From: JABAAI01 sp965242745
GTDB taxonomy: Bacteria > Spirochaetota > Leptospiria > Leptospirales > Leptonemataceae
Reading direction: 5' to 3'
Assembly: GCA_965242745.1 (NCBI GenBank)
Contig: CBDETG010000107.1
Coordinates: 1-64,000, forward strand
Length of the DNA stretch: 64,000 nt
Positions 8,126-16,794 of the stretch are shown piece by piece. The position numbers were made by a program, and so were the translations under genes. Position 1 is the first letter of the stretch; each line of letters opens with the position of its first letter. Under the pieces are notes generated by a model. The model had not been told where the DNA came from, did not search any database, and saw only the letters and a program-made list of their open reading frames with translations.

Positions 8126-9330
8126 CGGTTTTGCAAGTGATGTAAAAAAGCATGAGGATCGTAAGCTACAGTACCAATATGCAATTCGTAGTACAGCATG
8201 GGAATCGGCGCTTTGCCGCTCTTTCCTACATAGCCGATTACTTCTCCCTTATCTACCCTATCCCCCTCTTTTACGCGGACTCTATCCAAATGGGCGTAAA
8301 AGCTCGCAATGCCATAAAGATGCTTGACGAAGAGCTTCAAACCATATTCCGGATCATAAGAGAGCTTGTGCACTATGCCCGGCGCTGTAGCTACCACCTC
8401 TGTGCCTAAAAAAGCTCCTATTTCAATACCACGCTTGAAGTATGTTCTTCCGCGCAAGGGGTCTTTTAGCTGTCCGTATGGGCTCAGCAGATAGCCCTGT
8501 GCAGGCCAAATGCTTGGGGTATTTTCAAAGAGATGTTTTTTTTCTTTTGTGGCCAAGGCGGCCAATATTTTTTCTGTGTACTCAATAGACTTGCGAATGC
8601 TGTGATTGTCTTGGGATGCTAGGTAGATAGCGCTCCGTAAAAGTTCTTCTATTTTATTTTGTGGACAACCTGCTTTAGCAGCCTCACATTTTTTCATATT
8701 CCGCTCTAGTTTTGCGATCTCATTTCTTATCAGCCTAGTTGCTTTAGGGCTGAGACTCACTTTGTCCGTTTTCTTATCATCCAAGTAGCCGTAGAGCATA
8801 GCGATGGTTTTGCTATAACTGCGAATGAGTTTGTGCAGGGGCAGCATCTCCTTAGCTATATGAATACTTTGCATGCCAAACTGCTTGTTCCCCAGTCCCA
8901 TATCATAATATTTGATGTCGTCGCCGCTCTTGTCAATGAGACTGATTACAGAGAAAAACATGACTAAGCCTAAGCCTAAGCCCAAGCTGCAAAGGGAGTA
9001 CATGCTGACATGCCAGTTGACTATGCGTTTTTGCGTATGGGGTATGAGCATAATCGTAAATCGCTTCAATCCCTTCCTGTGCGTTCTCAGCAGGAAACGT
9101 TTTATGGCATCTTTTGAAAACAAAGAAGCCTGCCCGCTTTCTACAGACCTGCTTTCTCCTTTCTGCAGGTCTGTGAGAGTGTTTTCCAAGGCTTTCCATT
9201 CCTTATCTTTTTTTTTAAGAGACGCGTTCTTTTTATTATAGGCTTTGCTTAGCGCTTCCCTGCTCCAGCCTGCTTCCTTCCTGCGCTCTGCCTTCCTATG
9301 TTTTCTTTTTAAAGCCATGTACTTTATCAC
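8101..9330 (-). CDS. M23-family (LytM-like) protein, probably catalytically inactive
   Basis: 409 aa. A basic N-terminus (about 1-90) precedes one membrane segment (about residues 105-130, SLGLGLVMFFSVI), a helical coiled-coil middle and a C-terminal LytM/M23 domain (about 275-400). The zinc ligands look damaged: the usual H-x-G-x-D is KRGIEIG, and the usual HLH near the end is YYELHIG, so only the His of SFYAHL and one later His remain. Such degenerate LytM domains usually regulate or scaffold. Its GTG start overlaps the dapD stop (GTGA) and its stop overlaps the bactofilin start. An ATG at 9318 is an alternative start. Confidence 0.85.
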   Translation of the reverse strand: MIKYMALKRKHRKAERRKEAGWSREALSKAYNKKNASLKKKDKEWKALENTLTDLQKGESRSVESGQASLFSKDAIKRFLLRTHRKGLKRFTIMLIPHTQKRIVNWHVSMYSLCSLGLGLGLVMFFSVISLIDKSGDDIKYYDMGLGNKQFGMQSIHIAKEMLPLHKLIRSYSKTIAMLYGYLDDKKTDKVSLSPKATRLIRNEIAKLERNMKKCEAAKAGCPQNKIEELLRSAIYLASQDNHSIRKSIEYTEKILAALATKEKKHLFENTPSIWPAQGYLLSPYGQLKDPLRGRTYFKRGIEIGAFLGTEVVATAPGIVHKLSYDPEYGLKLFVKHLYGIASFYAHLDRVRVKEGDRVDKGEVIGYVGKSGKAPIPMLYYELHIGTVAYDPHAFLHHLQNRWLIPPKI

Positions 9331-10178
9331 ACGCTGATTTCAAAATCACGCAGAGCTGCTTCGAGAGAAGTTTTTTGATCTGTACTGCTTTTGCGCTGGC
9401 CTATAATAAGAGCCGCCGGCCTTGCATAGGAACCAGCTGGGAAGCGCTTGACCTGCGACCCCGGTATTACTACAGAGCGGGCAGGCACGCGGCCTTTGTA
9501 AACTACTTCTTCCTTTTGCATAACATCTATAATAGGGGTGGAAGCAGTCAAAACAACATTGGCTCCCAATACAGCCGCTTCTTCAACAATGACTCCTTCT
9601 ACTACTATAGCCCGTGAGCCCAAAAAGGCATGCTGTTCAATGATAACTGGCTGGGCCTGGGGCGGTTCTAAAACTCCTCCTATTCCTACTCCTCCTGAAA
9701 GATGCACATGCGAAGCAATTTGCGCGCAGCTGCCTACAGTAGCCCAAGTATCTACCATCGTGCCCTTAGCCACATATGCGCCTATGTTCACATAAGAGGG
9801 CATTAAAATAGCGCCTGATTCCACATGCGCGCCGTAGCGGCATATTGCTGGAGGCGCTACCCTGACAGCTCTTTGGCTGTGATCTGTACGCACAGGTATC
9901 TTATCATAATAAGAAAAATGCCCGCTCTCCATGCAGCGCATGGGCGCCGTCTTGAAGTAAAGCAAGATGGCTTTTTTGACCCAGGCATGCACCTCCCAGT
10001 CTCCCGGCCCCCTTTGAGAAGCTACGCGGATTTTCCCTTCGTTAAGCATCTTGATGCTTGTTTCTATAATAGATTTGCTTTTATGATTCTCTAAAATTCC
10101 GGGACTTGCGGCCTGTTCTTCATAAAGTTGTTCTATGCCCGCTTGCAGGTCATGATCTAAGCTGGATACTGTTTTCAT
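9327..10178 (-). CDS. dapD: Tetrahydrodipicolinate N-succinyltransferase
   Basis: 283 aa. Transfers succinyl from succinyl-CoA to tetrahydrodipicolinate in the succinylase branch of lysine/diaminopimelate synthesis. The hexapeptide-repeat left-handed beta-helix is evident (GAYVAKGTMVDTWATVGSCAQI, VHLSGGVGIGGVLEP, FLGSRAIVVEGVIVEEAAVLGANVVL). MVDTWATVG and LSGGVGIGGVLEP are the characteristic DapD blocks. It lies first in an overlapping set with the M23 protein and bactofilin, linking precursor supply to wall shaping. Confidence 0.95.
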   Translation of the reverse strand: MKTVSSLDHDLQAGIEQLYEEQAASPGILENHKSKSIIETSIKMLNEGKIRVASQRGPGDWEVHAWVKKAILLYFKTAPMRCMESGHFSYYDKIPVRTDHSQRAVRVAPPAICRYGAHVESGAILMPSYVNIGAYVAKGTMVDTWATVGSCAQIASHVHLSGGVGIGGVLEPPQAQPVIIEQHAFLGSRAIVVEGVIVEEAAVLGANVVLTASTPIIDVMQKEEVVYKGRVPARSVVIPGSQVKRFPAGSYARPAALIIGQRKSSTDQKTSLEAALRDFEISV

Positions 10179-10608
10179 TACTCATTCGAAGCTGCAATAA
10201 AGCTGTGACTCATGCCAAAGAGATATAGGATATTGCGTTTTCCTAAAAGGAACACGAAGCAGTTCCAAAGGCAAGGCTAAGGCAGCTGGAAACTCCCTGT
10301 GTCATTTCGTCGTAGACTATCTGATTTTTCAAGCAATATCTTTCTCATATGTATACAAGCTACGGACATATTTCACGCTAAGCCGCTTGTGTCTCAAGCG
10401 CTATCCTTTATCAAAAACCTGTTTTGGCGGGGGCTTTCTAAGAAGTAGTCGCAAGAGCCTAGTTTTGAGATTGGCTCTCACTAGAGCTATGCGGCCTTTG
10501 CTCCTTGCAATATCTTTAGATACTCTGCAATCCTTTTCTTAGAAAATATGCTTGCAATTTTGTTGGAGCTCATGCTTTTCAAACACAAGGCCTTGCCTCT
10601 GCTTTAGG
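10179..10608. other. Intergenic region with a GAGCC-type hairpin
   Basis: No gene seen between the divergent dapD and HlyIII genes. AGAGCC (10454-10459) and GGCTCT (10473-10478) form a short hairpin whose sequence AGAGCCTAGTTTTG recurs at 18891-18904. Promoters for both flanking genes must lie here, but I cannot place them with confidence. Confidence 0.4.
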
Positions 10609-11343
10609 ATGAAAGAAATTACGCACATCAAGAAAAGCATAAGGATAGAAAAAATCATGGGCGATAAAGGCCCTGAAATAAGAAAAATCATCACGAAGCG
10701 GGCTAAGCATTATATTTTAGATAGTTACTCACTTATAGAAGAAGTGTGGCATAGTCTGACGCATGGTCTTGGTCTGGCCTTGAGTATAGCGGGGACTTCG
10801 GTTTTAATTCTGCGGGCTGTAGACAAAGGAGATGCTTGGCATGTGGTAAGCTTTTCTATTTATGGAGCCAGTTTGATTCTTCTATATCTGGCTTCTACCT
10901 TGTATCACAGCATCACGAATACAAGGGCTAAAATTATTCTGAGAGTTTTCGATCACTGTGCTATCTATTTCTTGATTGCGGGCAGCTACACTCCTTTTAC
11001 TCTTACTGTTTTGCGGCCTTCTTTGGGGTGGCCTCTTTTTGGCTGCGCTTGGGGGGGCGCTCTTCTTGGTTTTTGCTTAAAGTTTCTTGGTTTTAGAAAA
11101 TACAGCAAGCTCTCCTCGTCCTTATATTTGATACTGGGCTGGCTGTGTATTATAGCTTCCTATCAGCTCTACAATGAGCTGTCTTTTGTGAGTTTTCTTT
11201 TCCTTGTTGTAGGAGGTCTCATCTACACTTTGGGCTTTGTCTTTTATATCTGGCACACTTTAAGTTACAATCACGTAATCTGGCATCTTTTTGTACTTGT
11301 GGCCAGCGTCTTGCATTACTTTTCCATATGGTATCTCGTCTAG
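10609..11343 (+). CDS. Hemolysin III / PAQR family membrane protein
   Basis: 244 aa from the ATG at 10609; an ATG at 10657 with AGGA upstream is equally possible. The seven-helix HlyIII/YqfA fold shows the conserved metal-site signatures: EEVWHSLTHGLG at the start, LYHS with a conserved His, FDHCAIYFLIAGSYTPF, and HVIWHLFVLVASVLHYFS at the end. The family sits in the inner membrane; its bacterial function is poorly defined (metal-dependent hydrolase-like site). Transcribed alone, convergent with the GDPD gene 8 bp downstream. Confidence 0.88.
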   Translation: MKEITHIKKSIRIEKIMGDKGPEIRKIITKRAKHYILDSYSLIEEVWHSLTHGLGLALSIAGTSVLILRAVDKGDAWHVVSFSIYGASLILLYLASTLYHSITNTRAKIILRVFDHCAIYFLIAGSYTPFTLTVLRPSLGWPLFGCAWGGALLGFCLKFLGFRKYSKLSSSLYLILGWLCIIASYQLYNELSFVSFLFLVVGGLIYTLGFVFYIWHTLSYNHVIWHLFVLVASVLHYFSIWYLV

Positions 11344-11351
11344 ACTGGGCA

Positions 11352-12200
11352 TCAATTTTCTTTGCGTTTATCAGCGCTTAAGGCAGTCTGCCTGCTCCTA
11401 AGTTGACAAGACAAGGCCCTTATGGGATAATCCGTAAAAAAGCCGTCTACTTGCATGGCAAGGCAGGCCAGCATGTCTTTTTTCTTATTGATCGTATAAG
11501 GAAAAACCTTCAGCCCTTCCGTATGACAAAGGCTTACAAATTCGGGATATAAGTGTTCGTAGTTAGGATGAAGGGAATAGAAAGCATAAGACTTTTGTAA
11601 TTTCTTGATATTGATCGCACGTAAATCCCGGTCGACAAGGAAGGCTTTTTTTAGATCAGGACTAAGCCTCCCTATACGCTCCAGAAATTCCAGTTTATGG
11701 GAAGAGACGATGACACGCTCCCGCATATTATATTTTTGTACATCTCTTACAATTTGATTTTCCACATTATCTTGATTTTCTGTCTTATCCCAAGATTCAG
11801 GTTTAATCTCAATATTCAAGTATGCTCGAGGGTAATTTTGAAAAAGCATAAGAATTTCTTCTAGAGAGGCTATAGAAGTTTTTTCACAGGGAGGGCTAAA
11901 ATAAGAGCTGGCGTTAAGCTGCCGAATATAGGCATAGTTATGATGCCGCACAAGCCCCGCAGTGCCTGTAACCCTCTTTAGATCGCTGTCATGAAAAACA
12001 ATGATCTTACGGTCTTTGCTTATCAGCACATCTACTTCTACCATAGGGCAACTCAGAGACAAGGCTTCTCTGACTGCCGCTACTGTGTTTTCAGGATATG
12101 CCCTGCTGCAGCCTCGATGCGCTATGACAAGATAGGAAGAGTCTTGATGATTACTTTGCATTGCCTTACACAAGCTATGTGGTGATTTTGCGGACTTCAT
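11352..12200 (-). CDS. Glycerophosphodiester phosphodiesterase family protein
   Basis: 282 aa. Hydrolyses glycerophosphodiesters to glycerol-3-phosphate and alcohol. Family motifs: IAHRG and YPENTVAA at the N-terminus, VEVDV with acidic metal ligands, VFHDSDLKRVTG, NIEIKP, and DGFFTDYP at the C-terminus. No signal peptide is evident, so it is probably cytoplasmic. The chosen start overlaps the proS end by 26 bp; an ATG at 12161 would leave no overlap and still keep the whole domain. Probably cotranscribed with proS. Confidence 0.9.
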   Translation of the reverse strand: MKSAKSPHSLCKAMQSNHQDSSYLVIAHRGCSRAYPENTVAAVREALSLSCPMVEVDVLISKDRKIIVFHDSDLKRVTGTAGLVRHHNYAYIRQLNASSYFSPPCEKTSIASLEEILMLFQNYPRAYLNIEIKPESWDKTENQDNVENQIVRDVQKYNMRERVIVSSHKLEFLERIGRLSPDLKKAFLVDRDLRAINIKKLQKSYAFYSLHPNYEHLYPEFVSLCHTEGLKVFPYTINKKKDMLACLAMQVDGFFTDYPIRALSCQLRSRQTALSADKRKEN

Positions 12201-13968
12201 GCTCCAGGCTCTGATACAATTCTTGTCTTATAGAGGCAACTTTTTGCGCAAGCTCTTCGAGTGAGTTTTTTGCGGAGGCTTGGAGCTCCAGTTTTTTCTG
12301 TTTCTGGCGGAGCTGGATTTCTAATGTCCTATCATGAAAGTAATGTTTCCCCATAGTGATGATCATAGGAAAGCCAATAATCTCCGCATCGCGAAATTTC
12401 ACCCCGGGCCTCAGCCTGCGCTCATCCCAAAGCGCTTCACAGCCTAAAGAAAGAAGCTTTTTATAGAAGAGCTCTACTTCTCTTTCCTCTTCTTCTGAAG
12501 CGGTAATGCCGATGAGAAGCATTTCATAAGGAGCTACGCTGACAGGCCACGTTATGCCCTTTTCGTCATGAAATTGTTCAATGAGAGCCGACATACTACG
12601 GTTGATACCTATTCCATAGCAGCCCATCCATGGATAGAAAGCTCTGCCTTGTTCATCCAGAACTTGCATTTCTAAAGCTTTGGTATATTTTTGACCCAGC
12701 TTAAAAATATGGCCTAATTCTATGCCTCTGCTTTCTTTGAGAAGACAGGCGGGATTGGCAGGGGATGGATCACCGGCGCGCGCTAAGGCCAGGTCCAGAC
12801 TTTGCATTTGAAAATCAGGGACGTAAGCTTGGTAATGATAATCCTGTTCATTGGCGCCAATGATATAATCGGGGCGTGTTTTTACGGAATTGTCCCATAG
12901 GATGATAGTATTTGTTTTACTCAAAGTAGGAAGGCCAAGAGGGCCGATGAAACCCGGAACAAGGCCCAGCGCCTTCGCTTTGGGAGACTCCATCAGGCGC
13001 AGCTCGCCATATATACTTTGCTTTGCGAGCGCTTGCCTTAGCTTGCTTTCGTTCAATTCACGATCCCCGCGCATAAAAATAAGCACAGTAGTATCATGGA
13101 CTTCATACAGGAGCGCCTTGAGCACACGGTCCGGACTACTCTGCAGTTTCTCAGCGACTTCCTCTACGCTCGTGCAGGCAGAAGTGTATAGTTTTTTAAG
13201 CTCTGCATGAGACTGGCTGGGAGCTTCTTTGCTTTGTATTGTATCGCTGTAGATTACAGGGCTTGCCTCTCTGTTAGCTTTGTAATTCCCCTCAGAATCG
13301 ATCAGCAAAAGCTCTTCCCCTATATTTGAGACGACCATAAATTCTTCAGACGCAGAGCCTCCCATAGCTCCCGTATCCGCCTCTACAACAAGGCTTTGCA
13401 GACCCATCTTGGCGAATATTCTTTGGTAACTTTTGCGCATGAGAGTATAGCTTTCCTCCAGAGATTCTTCGTTCTGGTGAAAGGAATAAGCGTCTTTCAT
13501 AAGAAATTCGCGGGCGCGTATCATGCCAAAGCGGGGCCGTATTTCATCTCGAAACTTGCTGTGTATTTGATAAAGATTTTTAGGAAGGTCTTTGTAAGAC
13601 TTGATGCTTTGGCGAGCCAGCTCGGTAAAGGCTTCCTCATGCGTGGGAGCTAAGACCTGCCAGTTTTCGTGTCTGTCTTGTAGAGAAAACAGCTCCCGTC
13701 CCATTTGTTCCCAGCGCCCTGACTTCTCCCAGATGTTTGCAGAAGTAAGAATAGGCGCTTGGCATTCTAAAGCTCCTGCCTCATCCATCTCCCTGCGGAC
13801 TATGTTTTGGATCTTTCTTAGCACCCTCAGGCCTAGTGGTAAAAGATAGTATAAACCGGCGGATGCTTTCTTGCCTAAGCCAGCACGCAGAAAAAGAGCA
13901 TGAGAAACAGCCGCAGCGTCAGCTGGATTTTCTCTTAGAGTAGCAATAAGACTTTGGCTAGCCCGCAT
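12175..13968 (-). CDS. proS: Prolyl-tRNA synthetase
   Basis: 597 aa from ATG 13968; an upstream in-frame ATG at 14025 adds a poor N-terminus. Class II synthetase of bacterial type. Motif 2 (KFRDEIRPRFGMIRAREFLMKDAYSF) is clear. The editing (INS) domain occupies about residues 230-385, the motif 3 region is GCYGIGINRSM, and the C-terminal anticodon-binding domain contains LIGITASEEE and ALWDERRLRPGVKF. Charges tRNA-Pro. Appears complete. Confidence 0.95.
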   Translation of the reverse strand: MRASQSLIATLRENPADAAAVSHALFLRAGLGKKASAGLYYLLPLGLRVLRKIQNIVRREMDEAGALECQAPILTSANIWEKSGRWEQMGRELFSLQDRHENWQVLAPTHEEAFTELARQSIKSYKDLPKNLYQIHSKFRDEIRPRFGMIRAREFLMKDAYSFHQNEESLEESYTLMRKSYQRIFAKMGLQSLVVEADTGAMGGSASEEFMVVSNIGEELLLIDSEGNYKANREASPVIYSDTIQSKEAPSQSHAELKKLYTSACTSVEEVAEKLQSSPDRVLKALLYEVHDTTVLIFMRGDRELNESKLRQALAKQSIYGELRLMESPKAKALGLVPGFIGPLGLPTLSKTNTIILWDNSVKTRPDYIIGANEQDYHYQAYVPDFQMQSLDLALARAGDPSPANPACLLKESRGIELGHIFKLGQKYTKALEMQVLDEQGRAFYPWMGCYGIGINRSMSALIEQFHDEKGITWPVSVAPYEMLLIGITASEEEEREVELFYKKLLSLGCEALWDERRLRPGVKFRDAEIIGFPMIITMGKHYFHDRTLEIQLRQKQKKLELQASAKNSLEELAQKVASIRQELYQSLEHEVRKITT

Positions 13969-14119
13969 AAGATAGAGATTAAAAAGAAAGACTGTGCTGC
14001 TATGATTATGATTTAAGCCTTGCAAAGAGAGCCTGCAGCGCTCATACTTCCCCTTGCGGCATCGCAGCTATAGGGCTTTCCCGCATTTGTATCAAGAAGA
14101 TCATGGTATTCGGCAGCTA

Positions 14120-14362
14120 TCAGGCAGTTTCGAAGTAAGCCAAAATATCACCTGTCTTGGTAGAGGTGGATTCGCTTTTTTGTATTTTTGTAATTCTCCC
14201 TTTGTGCGGAGCCTCCAAGGGGAAGGCAGCCTTGTCTGTAATAAGTTCGCAAAGACAGTCTCCTTCTTCTACTTGATCTCCTTCAGAAAAGTACCATCGG
14301 GCGACCTCGATTTTTTTGCTATCGCCTATATCAGGCACACGTAGAGCTATTTCTGTAGGCAT
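14120..14362 (-). CDS. Stand-alone lipoyl/biotinyl-binding domain protein
   Basis: 80 aa forming a single lipoyl domain like the N-terminus of 2-oxoacid dehydrogenase E2 chains. RVPDIGDSKKIEVARWY starts the fold; ELITDKAAFPLEAP holds the attachment Lys in a TDKA context typical of lipoylation; GDILAYFE closes the second half. No catalytic E2 domain or dehydrogenase gene is adjacent, so it may be a swinging-arm carrier for an unlinked complex or a fragment turned into a free carrier. Confidence 0.8.
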   Translation of the reverse strand: MPTEIALRVPDIGDSKKIEVARWYFSEGDQVEEGDCLCELITDKAAFPLEAPHKGRITKIQKSESTSTKTGDILAYFETA

Positions 14363-14401
14363 TTCCTTTCTTTTTCAAACAACGCAAGCAGGCGCAAAGC
14401 T

Positions 14402-14923
14402 TTATCCAGACATAGAATAATAGTTGGCCGTAGAGGCAGCTATGCCCATTGCGGGAGGCACAGCTAAGCTGGCAGAACGCATTAGCAGGGCAATGAAAGC
14501 CAAATGATGGACCGTATGGCTCGCTACGAAAAGCAGCTCCCGCGCAAGACTAGAGCTACATGGCTCTGAGCTGGCTTTGGGCGCTTCATCACGTATCTTT
14601 AGCTCGCTGTTTTTAGCTGCAGCAAGCAAAGGCAGCTGCTTTTTCAAGACAGCAATCTCTTCCAAGGCTGCTTCCATATTATTTTCACAGGCCCTATTGC
14701 GCTGGCGCTTGCTATAGTCCACTTCTAAGGAGCTTCCATCCCGTTTGGCAGCTTCTATCACATGCGCTAAGCTATGATAGTGGTCTAAAATGTGGCGCAC
14801 GTGAGAGGCCACAGAAGATTGCTGATATTTGCCTGCCTTAACATAGCGCTCCTGCCCGCATAATAAAATAGATTGCGCGCACTGCTCCAGCAAATCCAAA
14901 TGATATTCCAGCAAATCCTGCAT
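14402..14923 (-). CDS. DinB-like (DUF664-type) protein
   Basis: 173 aa, mostly helical. The three-His metal pattern of the DinB/YfiT superfamily is suggested by VASHVRHILDHYHSL near residue 40 and by SHTVHHLAFIALL near residue 135. Members are four-helix bundles, some of them thiol transferases or metal-dependent hydrolases; the substrate here is unknown. It lies 39 bp upstream of the lipoyl-domain gene on the same strand. Confidence 0.65.
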   Translation of the reverse strand: MQDLLEYHLDLLEQCAQSILLCGQERYVKAGKYQQSSVASHVRHILDHYHSLAHVIEAAKRDGSSLEVDYSKRQRNRACENNMEAALEEIAVLKKQLPLLAAAKNSELKIRDEAPKASSEPCSSSLARELLFVASHTVHHLAFIALLMRSASLAVPPAMGIAASTANYYSMSG

Positions 14924-15105
14924 TTGCTTTACGCTTCTTCTTGCTAAAGGCTGTACTCAGACATTTGCAAATGTACAGCCGGGAAGGAAAGGCCGATGCC
15001 GCAAGAAATCCAGCAAAAGAAAAAGTGACAAGCGCAATTCCAAAACATAGCATTAGGAAGTCGAGCAAAAAAGCAGGCTTCGCAGCATGATATTTCTTTT
15101 TTTTG

Positions 15106-15190
15106 GGGTACTATATACAAGAGTCCACTAAAAAGATTTCGCAGAATTTGCTAAAAGTGTCCTATGATCCTTCAGTCAGACTGAAGGATC
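15106..15190 (+). repeat. Solo IS1595-like end followed by perfect palindrome
   Basis: GGGTACTATATACAAG then GTCCACTAAAAAG (15106-15135) matches the ends of the methyltransferase cassette at 42766/44391. Then TTGCTAAAAGTGTCCTA (15149-15165) is shared, inverted, with 46934-46950 next to an IS30 remnant. A 25-nt palindrome at 15166-15190 (12-bp arms, one-base loop) is followed by six A. No second end or transposase was found nearby. Confidence 0.5.
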
Positions 15191-15269
15191 AAAAAAGGAA
15201 ATAATTTTTGATTGCTATTTTTCTGGTATCTTTGGAAGATGTCTTTGCGCTTAAGGAGGAGCCTCTTGC

Positions 15270-15566
15270 ATGCCTTATATTATTACTGAGCCTTGTGTCG
15301 GCGTATGCGATACTGCCTGCGTGGAAGTTTGCCCTGTAGATTGCATCCATCCCACCAAAGAAGAGTGGCAGGAAAAGGGATGGAAAGAAGATCAGCTTGA
15401 AGACAAACAGCTCTACATTGATCCAGAGGAGTGTATAGACTGTGGGGCGTGTGAGCCTGTGTGTCCTGTACAAGCTATTTTTACGGAAGACGAAGTCCCT
15501 GAGAAGTGGAAAGCTTTTATTCCCAAAAACTATGAGTTTTTTGGTCAAAGTTACAATGCTTCCTGA
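15270..15566 (+). CDS. Ferredoxin (7Fe/8Fe type)
   Basis: 98 aa electron carrier. The first cluster motif is CVGVCDTACVEVCPVDC, of the [3Fe-4S]/[4Fe-4S] type; the second, CIDCGACEPVCP, is a standard [4Fe-4S] motif. The insert between clusters (EEWQEKGWKEDQLEDKQLY) and the C-terminal tail with FGQ fit the FdxA-like family of short ferredoxins. A strong AAGGAGG lies 10 bp upstream of the ATG. Monocistronic. Confidence 0.92.
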   Translation: MPYIITEPCVGVCDTACVEVCPVDCIHPTKEEWQEKGWKEDQLEDKQLYIDPEECIDCGACEPVCPVQAIFTEDEVPEKWKAFIPKNYEFFGQSYNAS

Positions 15567-15658
15567 CTGCTTCTTTTAGCATCCTATTAACAACTGCTTT
15601 GCAAAAGTCTCCTCATATTTGACAAGCAAAAGCTGCGTCTTGCTTCGCGTTTTTGTAT

Positions 15659-16666
15659 ATGACTTTTGTTCCCCATACAGTCCAAAACTCTGCATTATAT
15701 GAGGAAGAGGACCGCGCCCTAAGGCCCCTGCGCCTCCGCAATTTTATAGGCCAGAGCGATCTTAGGGAAAAGCTTAGCGTGGCTATAGAGGCCGCCAAAC
15801 AACGCAAGGAAGTCTTAGATCATATTCTTTTTTCCGGCCCGCCGGGACTTGGTAAAACGAGTCTGGCAAACATTGTGGCCAGGGAAATGGGCACAAAACT
15901 GCACAGTACGAGCGCCCCAGCTATCAGCCGCCCGAAAGACCTGGCGCGTCTTCTTACCCTGCTCGAAGAGGGGGACGTGCTTTTTTTGGATGAAATCCAT
16001 CGCCTTCCCGCTTCCTGCGAAGAAATACTCTATCCAGCTATGGAAGATCATTGCATAGATTTTATCATAGGCGAGGGCATGGCCGCCCAAAGTATTAAAT
16101 TACATCTGAAAGCCTTTACTCTGATAGCCGCCACAACCCGATCTGGCATGCTTTCTTCTCCTTTGAAGTCCCGCTTTGGCATGGAATTGAAATTAGAATA
16201 TTATGATGAGGCCTCTTTAGTAAGTATTGTTTTACGCTCTGCGCGCCTGCTGAATCTCAAGCTGAGTCCTGAAGCCGCAGAAGAGCTGGCCATACGAGCC
16301 CGCATGACGCCGCGTATTGCTAATCATCTTGTGCGCCGTCTTAGAGACTATGCGACGGTGGCGCATAAGGAGCATATAGATCGCAATTTTGTGCAGAACT
16401 GTTTAGTGAAACTCGGCATAGACGACTTGGGCCTTATGTCAATAGACAGACGTATCCTTGCTTATATGATAGATCGTTATGAGGGAAGGCCCGTTGGTAT
16501 CAACACGATTGCGGCTCTCGTCGATGAAGAGCCCCGCACTATAGAAGAAGACCATGAACCATTCTTACTGCGTATGGGTTTACTGGAAAAAAGCCCTAAA
16601 GGCCGCTTGGCAACAGAAAGAGCATACAAACATCTCGGCAGGAAATCCACTATGCTTCTGTCATAA
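15659..16666 (+). CDS. ruvB: Holliday junction branch migration helicase RuvB
   Basis: 335 aa from ATG 15659; a TTG two codons upstream is an alternative. AAA+ motor that drives branch migration with RuvA. RuvB-type N-terminus LRPLRLRNFIGQ, Walker A GPPGLGKTSLA, Walker B LFLDEIHRL, sensor 1 AATTRSGMLSSPLKSRFG and the C-terminal winged helix ending GRLATERAYKHLG. ruvA and ruvC are not in the window. Confidence 0.96.
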   Translation: MTFVPHTVQNSALYEEEDRALRPLRLRNFIGQSDLREKLSVAIEAAKQRKEVLDHILFSGPPGLGKTSLANIVAREMGTKLHSTSAPAISRPKDLARLLTLLEEGDVLFLDEIHRLPASCEEILYPAMEDHCIDFIIGEGMAAQSIKLHLKAFTLIAATTRSGMLSSPLKSRFGMELKLEYYDEASLVSIVLRSARLLNLKLSPEAAEELAIRARMTPRIANHLVRRLRDYATVAHKEHIDRNFVQNCLVKLGIDDLGLMSIDRRILAYMIDRYEGRPVGINTIAALVDEEPRTIEEDHEPFLLRMGLLEKSPKGRLATERAYKHLGRKSTMLLS

Positions 16667-16794
16667 AATGCAAAAGAGCTTCTTTAGGACTTTTGAAAGT
16701 TTTAAGCATCCGCATGCCTGCCTTCTAAAAAAGTAGCTGCGGCAAGTTTTACAAGGGCCTTGCTAGACTATTGCAATCACAACAAAAAGCGCCT

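Noticed and set aside
14838..15068. 76-residue hydrophobic frame before the DinB-like gene
   Set aside because: Overlaps the DinB-like start and lacks any family or ribosome-binding support.
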